Of a DNA stretch of 64,000 nt, positions 1-11,400 are shown piece by piece. The stretch's first letter is position 1; each line of letters begins with the position of its first letter. The DNA is from Acanthopleura granulata. Taxonomy: Eukaryota > Mollusca > Polyplacophora > Chitonida > Chitonidae. Position numbers and translations under genes: made by a program. The notes under the pieces were generated by a model. The model saw only the letters and a program-made list of their open reading frames with translations. It searched no databases and had not been told where the DNA came from. The stretch spans positions 33,425,364 through 33,489,363 of the forward strand of contig JABBOT010000080.1 of assembly GCA_016165875.1 (NCBI GenBank), in the 5' to 3' direction.

Positions 1-3000
1 TTTGACTGAAATCTTTCACTGTGAAGAGACTGAGGAGGTTGTGATCAAAAACTTCCATCGTCTGTTTGCTGCTCTTATCCTGCGGATTGGCTCGATGATC
101 AATGTGAAGCCACCTAAAGGAGTGCAGGTATGGTTGACCATGTTAGGCAGGTCAGTACACTATGCCTGTGGTTGGTGAGGATAAACCAGCGGGGAAGAGG
201 ACAGAGCTGTTCCATTTTACTCCTTCATTCATGTAATCAAGGCGGTTGTCGTGGGAAATCTAACAAGGGCGTGATCGAGAGAAAATCTTTCAGAAACAGT
301 TTTCTGCAATATACTCTGCAGCCTGTAGTATTGTTTGTTCTGCTGTTCAAGATGAAAAAGACACGTAGTTCAATAGCATTCTTCCCTCCCCATCATTACT
401 TCAAAATAAATAAATAAATAAAACATTGAAGCTATTTTTGAGAGCATTCCATGATTGTTGTACAGATATTTGTAGTTTTTGAAAGTTTGTAAACATTTAA
501 AACACAACTACATAGTTTCGTAAGTTAAGCAGATGTATTGCTTACCTATTACATAAGTTTATTTGAAATGTTAGAAATCAATTTCCTTTTTACAGCTGGA
601 TAAAAGGGAGGAAGTGAAACCAAAAGATAAGAAGTCTGCCAGCATTAGAGAGAGCAAGAAAACAACCCCATGCAGGTGAGCAGTACGCTGTGCAGATTTT
701 AGTGACATACACATTGAGCCAGCTAAGCAGGTAAAAATCTGCATAGCATGGGAAAGTTCATCACTTACTTACCACAGACTTGGTCCCAACATTAACATTT
801 CACCTGTCTATGACACTGTCCACCATTGTATAAGTGAAATGTATCTCAGTTTATGGCATTAAAGTGAAAAAGTTTCACTCTGTAGAGTTATCTTGTGTTT
901 TGTGAAAGATTTACTACTTTTTCCTCTCCCCATTTGGATTACAGCTTCGCAGTGGTATCATTTCGAGCCTTCCTTATCCGCTCACAGAGCACAGATATGA
1001 TAGAGCTGCTGGATAATGAATCTGTGTGGGAAATGTTTGAAGACGAAGACAGATATGCTGAAGCTATGTCTATCTTAGCCAAGTAAGTACTGAGATGCTA
1101 AAAAAAAAATTAAACCAAAATAACAAAATTATAAACATGAATTTGAATTGAACATCCATGCATGTAAGGAATGCATTTTGATGGCATATAGTTGTTCATC
1201 AGATATCAAATTAGTCATTATGATGAGCATTATAAAGCTTGACTTCATAATCCCAAATGTTCCATTGAGTAAAATCTGGCATAACCACAACGAGTTTGCT
1301 TTTCAATAAGGAAAGGGTTGGTCTGACTGCAACAGAGAAGTTTTAATGATCTTTCTTGTTGAAAACCAGGTTCTGGCATTTTTCACATGGACTGTATATT
1401 TTTGAGAATAGCATCTACAAAATGCAATGCCAAATATGTGTTTGACAAACTCAAAAGCTGTGAAGATATATCTAGCGTTACACTGAATGCTGAAAACAAA
1501 TTCCTGATTGATGTTGCTTATATGTGTTTTGATAATCTAAATGACGTTGCCAGTTTTGTTTCATTTTGTTACCACCTCTCAGAGGTATAGCCACTCACCA
1601 GCCAGAGCAGGTACCCCAGATCATCGCCTCACTCACCTCTGCCCTGTCCAGTCTCTACGAGCCACAGAGAGCTGTCGTAGCTGCTTTCTTCTCAGAGGTA
1701 TGCTTGTGTCTTTCTCATGAAAAGTCATTTTTATTAGGCTGCTAGAGGTACCACTTGTAGAGAACATTTGCCTTGGACAGGAAATTTGTAGGTAGATATC
1801 CCCTCCATTCTTGACATTACCTTTGCTGTTGATTAGTTGTTTTCCTCCACTATGGAAGGCATATCCGTGTTTCACACTTGGAAAAGTGTGACTGTAAGCC
1901 AGAGGCTTGTGGTTTATTCCAGTTAGGTCAGTTTCCTTTACCCATGAATCTGGCCACCATCTTATTAGTGGTAGGTTCTTAAATATGACATTAAACAGCT
2001 AAATAAATATATAATCGAATGAATAGTATATGTCAGTTTGTCTCAGTTTTTTTATTTTGCCAATGATGGAAATCTGTGAACACCGTTCATGTAAAAACAC
2101 AGTATGAATCAGTTTGTTTGTGTCAGTATTTTGACTTTGCCAGTGATGGAAATCTGTGAACATGGCGTATGGCGGAAGAGCCACCAGCAACCTGCAGGTG
2201 GTTGTGGGTTTCCCCTGGGCTGTACCAGGTTTCCCCCACCATGTTAGCTACCTTTGGACAAGTGAAATATTCTTCAGTACTGCGTAAAACAGCAATGAAA
2301 TAAATAAATCCATCAATCTTATGAAAACAGACTAGGTGAAAATGTACAGATGTGGAAAATTAAAACTTGGAGTGAATCACGTTAAAGGTTTTACAAAAAG
2401 AGTTACCTGCAGCATGTGCAAGTAAACATTCAGGAATTTAAGGTTTATTAAAACGTAGAGGATATCAACCCAGTTGCATGGCATAATCTCCTGAGTACTG
2501 CATTGATATTTACTTTGTTCATGATATAGATTTGCTTAAGTTAATCCTTCTGGATATGTTGGAAATGTTCCTGATGTTTATCCTGTATTTTCTTGATCAG
2601 ATGATAAATCAGAAATGTGCAGGTGACAGCTCGTTGATAGAACTGGTCATGAACAGTCTGCTCGGGAGGTTGGTGGATTCCTCCCAACAAGTTCGCAAAC
2701 TTTGTATCCGAGGTCTCGGCAATGTGTCCAGTATTAGTTCCAAAGAGGTAAGTCTGGTTTTGTGTACTGCTGGTACACAATTGTTTTATTAAATATGCAC
2801 CCTTTGTTCTCATGGGTGTTCTGTGCCGGAGAGGTCTGGACCCTTTGTTCTCCTGGGTGTTCTATGTCGGAGAGGTCTGGACCCTTTGTTCTCCTGGGTG
2901 TTCTGTGTCGGAGAGGTCTGGACCCTTTGTTCTCATGGGTGTTCTGTGTTGGAGAGGTCTGGACCCTTTGTTCTCATGGGTGTTCTGTGTCGGAGAGGTC

Positions 3001-6000
3001 TGGACCCTTTGTTCTCATGGGTGTTCTGTGTCGGAGAGGTCTGGACCCTTTGTTCTCATGGGTGTTCTGTGTTGGAGAGGTCTGGACCCTTTGTTCTCCT
3101 GGGTGTTCTGTGCCGGAGAGGTCTGGAATACAAGAGATTCAATCCACGTCCTATTTACCAATGAACCTTTGTCAACCAAAAAATACAAATGGCCAAAAAT
3201 TTGATCTGTTGACACCCTGAGCTAAACAATCTGATACCAACAGACGGTTTGTGCTGGTTACCTTTGTTAGCCATTGAATTATGGAAGATAAACGCTTCAA
3301 ACATGTTTCATGCTGGCTTCCTCTCCGGCCATGCATGGGAAGGTCTGCCAGCAACCTGCAAATGGTCTTGGGTTCTCCTGGGCTCTGCCCAGTTTCGTCC
3401 CACCATAATGCTGGCCGTCGCCGTAAAAGTGAAATATTCTTGAGTATGGTGTAAAACACCAATCAAATAAATACATGAATAAATCAAACATGTCAGATGA
3501 GTGTCAGCTGGACCTGAACAAGCTTCTTCTGTATTGACAGAGCTAAGTTATGCACCCTCACAACAGTGCTTTGAGAAAAGATTCATGATGTTTTAATAAA
3601 TACTTCTCCAATGCTTGATAAAAATGAAATGTCATCCCGTTTCTACCAGTGAGATGACTCTAATTCTTCAACCTTTTCAACCACCTCTGTAACCAATATT
3701 TTAAAACTTTCCGACAGAACTATGGGGTGTAGAGAAGTAAGTTGCAGTTTTATGAAGCTCATGTCTTTAATCACACAAACAAATCATTTTCAGCGTCATT
3801 TTCACAATCATTGTTTCAATAAATTCCACTGAAAAAAGTGCTTTAGTAGTTGAGCAGGTTGAAGATTTACAGTATGCGAGGTGTATATGTTTAAGGTTCA
3901 GAAGTATTCCACCACGGTTTTGTCAGCCATGATGGCTGGCATGGATGATAAAGAGGATCCAGAAGATGACATTACCCTGGAGGCTATGAGCGGACTATCC
4001 AAGGTTCTGGTGGAGATTGATGAGAGCCACATCAGAGCTATACTCATCAATGTTGCCCTCAGAATAAGGCCATGCTTTGAAAAGGTATGCTTGGGGTTTT
4101 CAGGACTTGAGACAAAATAGTTGTTAATGCAATGACTGTCCCGTTTAATCCAGAATCATTGGAAAGTATGAATAGTGACGTGAATTGTAAGGAAAACGTG
4201 TTTAGGATTAATATGTTACGAGTTCTGTTTTACAAAACTTTACTGCATACAGTAAGTTTCTGTTGTAATGTTGTGACACGGGGTCAGCTGGCTTGCCAAG
4301 TCAGAGTAGTAGAGCTCTCTGCGGCTGATGGGCACATATGAACCACTGGGCTGTTTGAATCCAACTCCAACTGGTTCTGACATCCTGTTATTCAGGAGTA
4401 TTGTCAGGATCCTGTCTAAATGGTGGTGGCTCCCACAAACCTAACTGCCATGTTCTGCGTAAAGCAACTTGAAGCACCGTCTACATACATGTAAGTAAAC
4501 TGGTGACTCTTCCTATTGATCACAACAGACAGCTGTAACCTGTGATGCTTGTAATTCGGAGCATGAAATTTCTAAATATAACAGAAATGTACAGCTTGAA
4601 ATGTAATTGTCACATTTGGAAACCAGATACATGAACATGCATTGTGTTTTTTCTAGGACAAGCCATCAGTAAGGGCCCAAGCCATTATACTCTTTGGTAA
4701 CTTGTCAAGATTTGGAGATGGTCCCTCCAAGGCTCCATTCCTAGAACAAATCCATAGCAACCTAGTCAGCCTCCTCCTTCATCTTAATGACCCAGAGCCC
4801 GAGGTCAGAAAGGTAAGAAAACACTGACAAAACAGTCTGTAAACAAATACCTTTTAAAACAAGTCTGCCAAATGGCATCCAGACATCAGCTTTTGAAAGC
4901 ATCCTGCAGAAGTTTTTCTGATGATGATTGTCTGCAAATTTCTAGAGGCAAATGTGAATCACAGGTTATTAAGAACACTTTTTTTCACTTATGATACTAA
5001 TGTGTTCCCATGTCTGCTTCAAATTTTATAATTTAAGGTACAAAATTAACATCCATGATTTTTTGTGTTTGCAATAAAGATGGTATACAAGCATTGGTTT
5101 TGAATTGATAGTTTGGCACAGAAAGCATGATGCTGTGTCACACCCTGTGTTTCTTGTGTTTGTGTTTACAGGCTTGTAAATATTCCTTGCGCCTTCTGGG
5201 ACCTTTGCTGGGATCAGAGGACATCAATGATAAATTCCAGAAACATCTGTTGGAGGATGCTAACCTGTTCTATGGAGAATTCATGAATGATCTCTCTAAA
5301 CTTCTGGTAGGTAGATAAGGAACCTCATTGGTAACTGTATCACCCTTGTAATTTCGTCCAGTTTCTGTTTGTTGTACACAATAACAGTTTTGTCTGAATG
5401 TAAATTTAGTTCTTGGATTATTGTTCAGTCATAGTTAAGAATTTTACTAAAACGATGGTCTGATTTATGGGTGACATTGTGGGGGGAACCAGATTGCCTG
5501 AAGTAAATTATTGCCCTTCACCAAGTACCAGACCAACCTCCAAGCATAAAGCTGTAGGCTGACGAGCTAAGGCTGGGTAGCAGTGCGATAGTAAGGACTG
5601 TTAATGTCTGTTACAGTATACATTTTAACTTCATACCACAGTGTTTGTAATGTGACAGAAACACAAGGAATTATGACACTAAATGGATCAGCCCACCAAT
5701 TATAAAACAGTCTTTAACTGATAAAATTTGTATACCTTTTCAGATCAAAGACTTTCCAGAGAAGATAAATTTTTATGTGATGGGATGTGTCTCCTTCTTC
5801 AAGACCATTTGGCCAGAAATAAAAAGCAATGCAGCAATCTTTGCTGGTGAGTAAAAGTCTCCAAGTAAAATCCATTGGGTGCAATGTCACAATCTTTAAT
5901 AGTGCAAGTACATTGGTTGGATTGTCCATGTTCAGGGCTTCCCATAAAGTATAATTTCATAAGTCAACACAGAATAATGCCTGAAGAATGTGCTTGAATA

Positions 6001-6435
6001 AACATGCGAAAAGGTTGAAGAATTACAATATTCCGAACTCAAGAACCTTGAGTAATATTCACATCTCTTTTGTCTTACAGGATTCTTGCTAGGAAATCTG
6101 CCAAAAGACAAACATACAAACATTTCCAAGGAGCATGTCTGTGCAGGTAAGTAACGAGCCAGTAGCCTAGAAATGTTGGTTTAACCTTGACATCATTTTT
6201 GATTTGTTGCAATGTTGCCTGCTCACTCGCGCTTACCTGAAGATCTCCCTTGTGGCAGATAATTTCATGTCGACACATGTATTGTATGACAAATATTATT
6301 TTGTGTCATGCCTTTATATTTCAAAATTCTGTTTTGTGTTAATAATTTCCAGCCCTGATACTGCTGCTGAAGGACCAGTCAGCCAATGTGCGGGTGAAAG
6401 CTGCAGAGGCCATGAGCCTACTTCATGAATATTAA
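1..6435 (+). CDS. MROH1: MROH1-like maestro HEAT-repeat protein, C-terminal part (11 exons)
   Basis: Exons joined by GT-AG introns with continuous phase: 2-127 (5' end outside the window), 596-675, 945-1082, 1583-1697, 2601-2747, 3896-4084, 4657-4812, 5172-5306, 5744-5846, 6081-6146 and 6353-6435 (TAA at 6433). They give 445 residues of helical repeat sequence. Recognisable MROH1-type stretches are 'QPEQVPQIIASLTSALSSLY', 'VRKLCIRGLGN', 'VQKYSTTVLSAMMAGMDD', 'HIRAILINVALRIRPCFEK', 'RAQAIILFGNLSRFGDG' and the C-terminal HEAT unit 'LLLKDQSANVRVKAAEAMSL'. The family consists of long armadillo/HEAT solenoids; human MROH1 has been linked to lysosomes, but the molecular role is poorly known. The exon at 3896 has a weak polypyrimidine tract; starting at 3902 instead would also keep frame. 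The other exon ends are well supported. No frameshift or internal stop is seen. Confidence 0.88.
1885..2012 (+). repeat. Diverged SINE-like tail in a MROH1 intron
   Basis: The phrases 'TTGTGGTTTATTCCAG', 'AATCTGGCCACCATCTTAT' and 'GACATTAAACAGCTAAATAAATA' resemble the 3' half of the tRNA-derived SINEs found elsewhere in the window. The tRNA-like head is missing. Probably an old truncated insertion. Confidence 0.4.
2171..2310 (+). repeat. 5'-truncated tRNA-derived SINE (core and tail)
   Basis: Carries the family core 'CCAGCAACCTGCAGGTGG...GTGGGTTTCCCCTGGGCT', then 'AAGTGAAATATTCTTCAGTA', 'GCGTAAAACA' and an AAATAAATAAAT tail. The tRNA-like head is absent. It lies in an intron of the MROH1-like gene. 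Confidence 0.75.
2800..3127 (+). repeat. 41-bp minisatellite, 8 tandem copies
   Basis: Units begin 'CCCTTTGTTCTC' at 2800, 2841, 2882, 2923, 2964, 3005, 3046 and 3087, exactly 41 bp apart, and differ at only a few sites (A/C at unit position 13, C/T near position 27). Because 41 is not a multiple of three, all three forward frames read the same peptide in rotation, which makes long but spurious ORFs. It sits 53 bp after the 5' splice site at 2747. Confidence 0.95.
3307..3485 (+). repeat. 5'-truncated tRNA-derived SINE
   Basis: Begins at 'TTCATGCTGGCTTCCTCTCC', continues through 'GGTCTGCCAGCAACCTGCAA' and 'CCATAATGCTGGCCG', and ends 'GTGAAATATTCTTGAGTA...AAACACCAATCAAATAAATA'. Same family as the full copy at 40499-40760, without the tRNA-like head. 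Confidence 0.8.
4300..4490 (+). repeat. Diverged second-type SINE-like element
   Basis: 'GTTTGAATCCAACTC' (B-box-like) followed by 'ATTGTCAGGATCCTGTC...GGTGGTGGCTC' matches the layout at 35622-35830 ('GTTTGAGTCCAGATC', 'GATTGTCATGTACCCAG', 'TGGTGGTTTGC'). Weak similarity judged by eye. Confidence 0.35.
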
Positions 6436-8023
6436 TGTGGGATTCTACAGAGCAGACTGTTACAGGTGTAAACACCCACGTTTGTTTCGTCTTGGCGTTT
6501 TTATTTGTTGTTAAGTTTGTGAAAGTCTACAACAGAAGTCTGACATGTATGATGAACAAGTACATGTAGTTATTCATGCTAAATTGTTGTCGTTTTGTTC
6601 AGGTAAACGAGTATGATGTTGAGGAGAGTAATAATGTACAGAATGTGAAAGCCCATGTTCACGTGTATTTGAGGTTTATGGCTTAATACACTATGGTGTA
6701 TTTTGGATATTGAAATATTCTGCTCTACTGATTAAGTGATAAATAATTAAATTTGTGAAAGTTGCAGTTAAATAATGTAGGCATTTGTATGGTAATATTA
6801 GCATATCATGGTTTCAAAATACAACAGTTTTGTGGGGGATGGGGGGATTTGTTTTGTGAAATGTTCAACAATATTTACATTGCTATTCATGCTGTGTCAA
6901 TGTAATTGACAATTTATGGCGTGCTGTGGGAAGATAATTCTTGGTAATTGAAATAATTGGTGTATTTAGATTTAGGTCTAGATAAGCATTAAATCTAGAT
7001 GTACATGTATTACTGCTTAGAAAAACCTAACCTTAGCCATGTCCTTTCTGTTTCATTTTGAAGACTAATCCGAAACTTGCTTTGTCAATTCATATGCGTT
7101 GATAAATGCTCATATTCAGTATCATTTGCTGTGTAATGGTGCTACAAGTATATCAATTCATGTGAAAATTTTGTATTATAGCTGTTACATGTGAATGGAA
7201 AATGTAATAATTTTAATGTGCAGTTGCACAAAATGCTGAAGATATATATGTATATATAATTTCAGTGTATATTTTATGTGCATTTTACTATTTTCAGTTT
7301 TTGCTGCATGTAAAATGGCTACATATAGATTTGCTAATAGAGAACAAATGTCCTTAATGATATTGTATACCAAGATGAGGATTGTTGAAAGGAAATGAGT
7401 GTTAAATGTGCATCTTCCCAAGATCTCACAAGATATGCTGTAGGACAGGAGTTTATGATACAAAACCTGTATGACACTGATGTCAAAAAATTAAAGAAAG
7501 TCCATGCATACACAAGTAGTGTGACATAAGTTTCATTTTGCCTCAGTATTGTAGCAGTTTATTTTGCCATTATCAGGAGTGCCCTTTGTAACACCAAAAA
7601 ACATCATCAGGAGTCGCGAAATACATTTGCTGAAATATTCAGTCAAAATGAAGCTTACCCTTTTCAGAGCATTGAACTTATCAGTGGCACCACAAGATAT
7701 CCATTCATGTCTCACTAGTTTGCTGCATGTAAGTGGGGATTAATGTATACATGTATATGTATATGTTACCAAAATAACAGAGTGTTACAACCAGAAAGCA
7801 TGATCTTTATGACATATATTGTTTTATTCAAGATTTAAAATACACATTGGATGTGTGGAAACATGTTGGATGAAAAATTAAGTTAACACCATTCCAGATT
7901 AGCACACATGATGGTTCATATACCATGTATAGCTAATCATTATAATGAAAGCTTTGGTTTATACATGTACATATGTTTACTTTATCACAGGCAGGTGAAC
8001 ATTAATATAACTCTTAAAGTTGC

Positions 8024-8260
8024 AATAAATATGTTGCCATTACTTTACTTGTAGATTGGCATCTCTTACATTATTTATGCAACCGGTTCTCTAAATGTGC
8101 TCTTAAAATTTGCAAACTAAATTTGTGATCATTTGGTAATAAACACTGAGAGATATGTGAGAGATGAGGCATCAACATTAACAAACCTATGGTGTGCTTT
8201 CTCATTACAGGTACATTTATATGTGCATTTGTAAATTCCAAAGGCAAATGTGATAATAAA
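8024..8260 (+). terminator. Candidate polyadenylation signals of the MROH1-like gene
   Basis: AATAAA hexamers at 8024-8029, 8138-8143 and 8255-8260, about 1.6-1.8 kb after the stop codon. Which one is used cannot be told; the distance is long but acceptable for a 3' UTR. Confidence 0.4.
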
Positions 8261-8279
8261 ATATATATAATTATAATAA

Positions 8280-8285
8280 TTTATT
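8280..8285 (-). terminator. Candidate polyadenylation signal of the C18orf63-like gene
   Basis: TTTATT on the plus strand (AATAAA on the minus strand), 158 bp after the minus-strand stop codon at 8443. It lies only 20 bp from a plus-strand AATAAA, so the two convergent transcripts could abut or overlap. Confidence 0.45.
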
Positions 8286-8442
8286 ACAAGCAATACTTAC
8301 ATTGTGATTTGTCTTTTTTGTTACTACAGTGTTTCTTTACAAGTCTCTCTGGGATTATACTGCATTACACTGAATGACTACATATGACATGTAGCTAAAA
8401 ATGCATTTGATCAACATGTACTATAATCCCTCTACTAGGAAG

Positions 8443-11400
8443 TTATTGTTCTGAAGATGAAACCTGCAAGAAGCTGTTAACTTTATCAACTAAGTCTGTT
8501 TTCTTGTCTTTGGCTTTACAGGGAATGTTATGCTCCTTCATCCACGCCACCAGGGTTGCTGCATTCACTTTAGATAACTGAAAGTAAATAATGGCACAAC
8601 CCCTTAGTTTTTCAGCATTTTGATGATCTTTATGATGGTCACACAGGCAGTTGATATTTTGAGCAATATCTGGTTAAGAATTTCAGATGTGTGATGTCTT
8701 TGAAACTACACAAATCCACATTTTCTCTTCCTTTTTCTTCCTGCTTTCCAAGGAAGACCAAACACTTACGAAAAAATATTTGTACATGTTTCAAACCTGA
8801 AATTTGAGCACTACATAACTTCACAACACTACACTGATATACCAATGATTTGTACCTCATCAGTCTTTGCTAAGACTTCCACATTGACACATTCCTGGAT
8901 TTGAGGTTTACTTCTAGGCTTTTTAACCGCAGGTGAGTCCAGCTGCATATGGGGAAAAAATGTTGAAATGTGTTATTGCAAGCTTATGTTAAAAAACCTT
9001 CTATAGTTTAAGTTAACACATGACACCACACGAAACATAGGGAGCAGGTCGTAACCGAGTGGTTATGGTGTTTGACTTTAATGTGACGTGATGTTAGGAC
9101 AAAAGACTCAAGTTCCTGTGGGAAGTGAGATCGCTGCTTTACTGCATGGTAGGGCCAATCTGCACAATTTAACATGGACTAGAATAAACAATATTGAAAA
9201 TTTATCAAAAAGATGAAATATTGTCTGCAATGATGTTGGATATCATTCTTGGCAACAGATATTCCGATTGTAGATTCTTCGGAACACATAAGCTGCCATG
9301 TTAAAGGATAGGCTTCACCCTTCTGTTCCATAAAATGGCGATGTCATTTCTCAAAGGGGATTTACTATCGTAAAGACGTAACTCAAAACCTGCCTATTGC
9401 TAGGATCTCAAGGTGTACTCTGAAACCTGACCATGGGTAGTCACAGGGAATTTGTAGATTCTCATGCTTTTGTTTCTTTCTCTTTTTGGGTGACCTTAAG
9501 CTGTCACTAATAGCCATTGTGTGCACTGTCTGTCGTTTGTTAAAGACAACTTGTTTTCCATCAATTCACTGTCTTATGTTTGCGCATGTGTGTGCCATGT
9601 GGCAAAATTATCTGTAGTAACTTTGATGGTTTCCTCTATGCACAAAGTTGACATATTTTACTTAAACTATAACCAATCAAATAAATAATTCATTACACAC
9701 AAGTAATACAATGTATGAGACTGTATGAAATACAACCAACATGGTGGAATTTTGAGTAATTACTGTGGCATGTGCGGTATTTCACCTAAAGTTAAGCTGT
9801 CTTTAGATGCTGGACTTTCCTGGATTTGTTCATCCACCTTACAGGCCAGGCGACTCAAAGAATTGGGGTAAAGTTTGAGTTTTCTCAATAATTTTTGTAC
9901 TGACAAAGGCATTACTGTTTGCTGAGACATTTTGTTCTACTCACATTGGCTTTTCGTTTGGCTGAGTACAAGGATGATTTTCCAACAAATTCAGGCTGAC
10001 TGGTTGGAGTGGGTGGACAGTGAAGCTGGAAGTCCCCCTCTTCCAAATTGTCATGAATGAGGAAGGAATTGACTGCTAAAGTGCTTGTGCTTGGCCTTGT
10101 ACCAAGCTGAATAACACCGCGGTCGATTTTCCTTTCAAACACACCTGGAGAGGATTGAGCTGGATTTCTTGTTTTACACAAGGTTATATTGTGATGCAGC
10201 AATTCCTGCCTTGGGTATTGGTTTTGAATGGACGACACTCTCAGATGAGCTTGACCTGTAATATTTTTAGTTGTGGTTGTCTTTGTTGTTCTGAACACAG
10301 GCACAAGTTTCTTTTCCCCTGGTCTCTTTTGTAGTGCGCTGTTAGACACTGGAGCTACCTTTGATCCGAAAAGGGGAACAATTTTTCCTGAGGAATTGAC
10401 AACTTTGTTCACAGATGTCACAGGCTGAGTTTGTGCACTCGGGTGACTTTTGGTGCTGGAGGAGTAGTCTCTAGTCACTTCGGTACCAGATGGAGGGGTT
10501 GATCTCATGCTGAGTTGTTCATTCTGGCTCCTGATCTCATAAACATTCTGCAACTCTGATGGATCCCTGTAGGTGTAACTTGGTCTTATCATTCTGTTGC
10601 TTAGATTTGGCTGATTCAAATTCTACAAGTATAAATGTAAAGTGACGGGACAGAAGTAGATTTTCATCTTTCTTTGATTTACTTTCACATCATAAAAATG
10701 TTACTGAGTAAATATGTTTTCTGAGTTTAATTTTCCTAAAGTATACTGCAAGTCTGTTAAAGTACTGCATGCAAAAGCTTTACCTGAGTGGCCAGCTTCA
10801 GTTAGCTATGTGACAAATGCTGGCCTTGTACCGCACACCAAATACATGTATGTACCGCAAGTTGTTAAACTGAAGAAAAAGAGGTAAATACATGCTGGCC
10901 TGCAATGTACTAGATCATCAATGCTGTTGAACAGAGCATGAACATTGTAGTATAGTTTGGTAGCTTTCATACCTCAGATGCAGCAGACAGCCCTGGTTTG
11001 GCATATTTCACTTTTGGCTTAAAGTTGAGATGCTGGCCGCAGACTGCTGGGATCTTGGCTGTTACATCTTGAAGAAAGCTGGCATAGATGGATCTGGGGT
11101 CAACTCTGGGTAATACATGGAACTGTCTAGGTCTTATACATACATCTGGATATTTCAGAACTGTTAAGAAATGATTTAATGTTTCACATATCTGTGTTCA
11201 AAATGTATCATCATGCACTATTGACATTTCTTGTACATTACATCTGTTAATGCACACTGCTATGTTTCGGTTTTGTACTTATGTGTACATGCACACATGT
11301 ATATATATGTGTATAGAGACTTAATAAATCTCATTTTGCACTACCTTAAAGACAACTTCAGACACCTGCAATTTGATATCACACAGGGGAGAGCTCTTCA

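Larger units (their letters stand above)
6436..8442. other. 3' UTR and convergent intergenic stretch
   Basis: AT-rich, with no ORF resembling a protein. It holds the 3' UTR of the MROH1-like gene on the plus strand and probably that of the C18orf63-like gene on the minus strand. A TATATATG-type short repeat lies near 7240. Confidence 0.6.

Noticed and set aside
2762..3220. Long overlapping ORFs in all three forward frames
   Set aside because: They arise from the 41-bp minisatellite, which repeats one peptide in three frames. They carry no splice-compatible link to the MROH1 exons.
9040..9200. A tRNA gene (Leu/Ser type)
   Set aside because: A- and B-box-like stretches exist, but the acceptor stem and anticodon arm cannot be formed; better explained as a SINE head.
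9920..9944. A 23-nt intron (GTGAGT...CTCAG) in the C18orf63-like gene
   Set aside because: Phase would fit, but the length is below what animal spliceosomes normally remove; a larger intron ending at 9838 is more likely.
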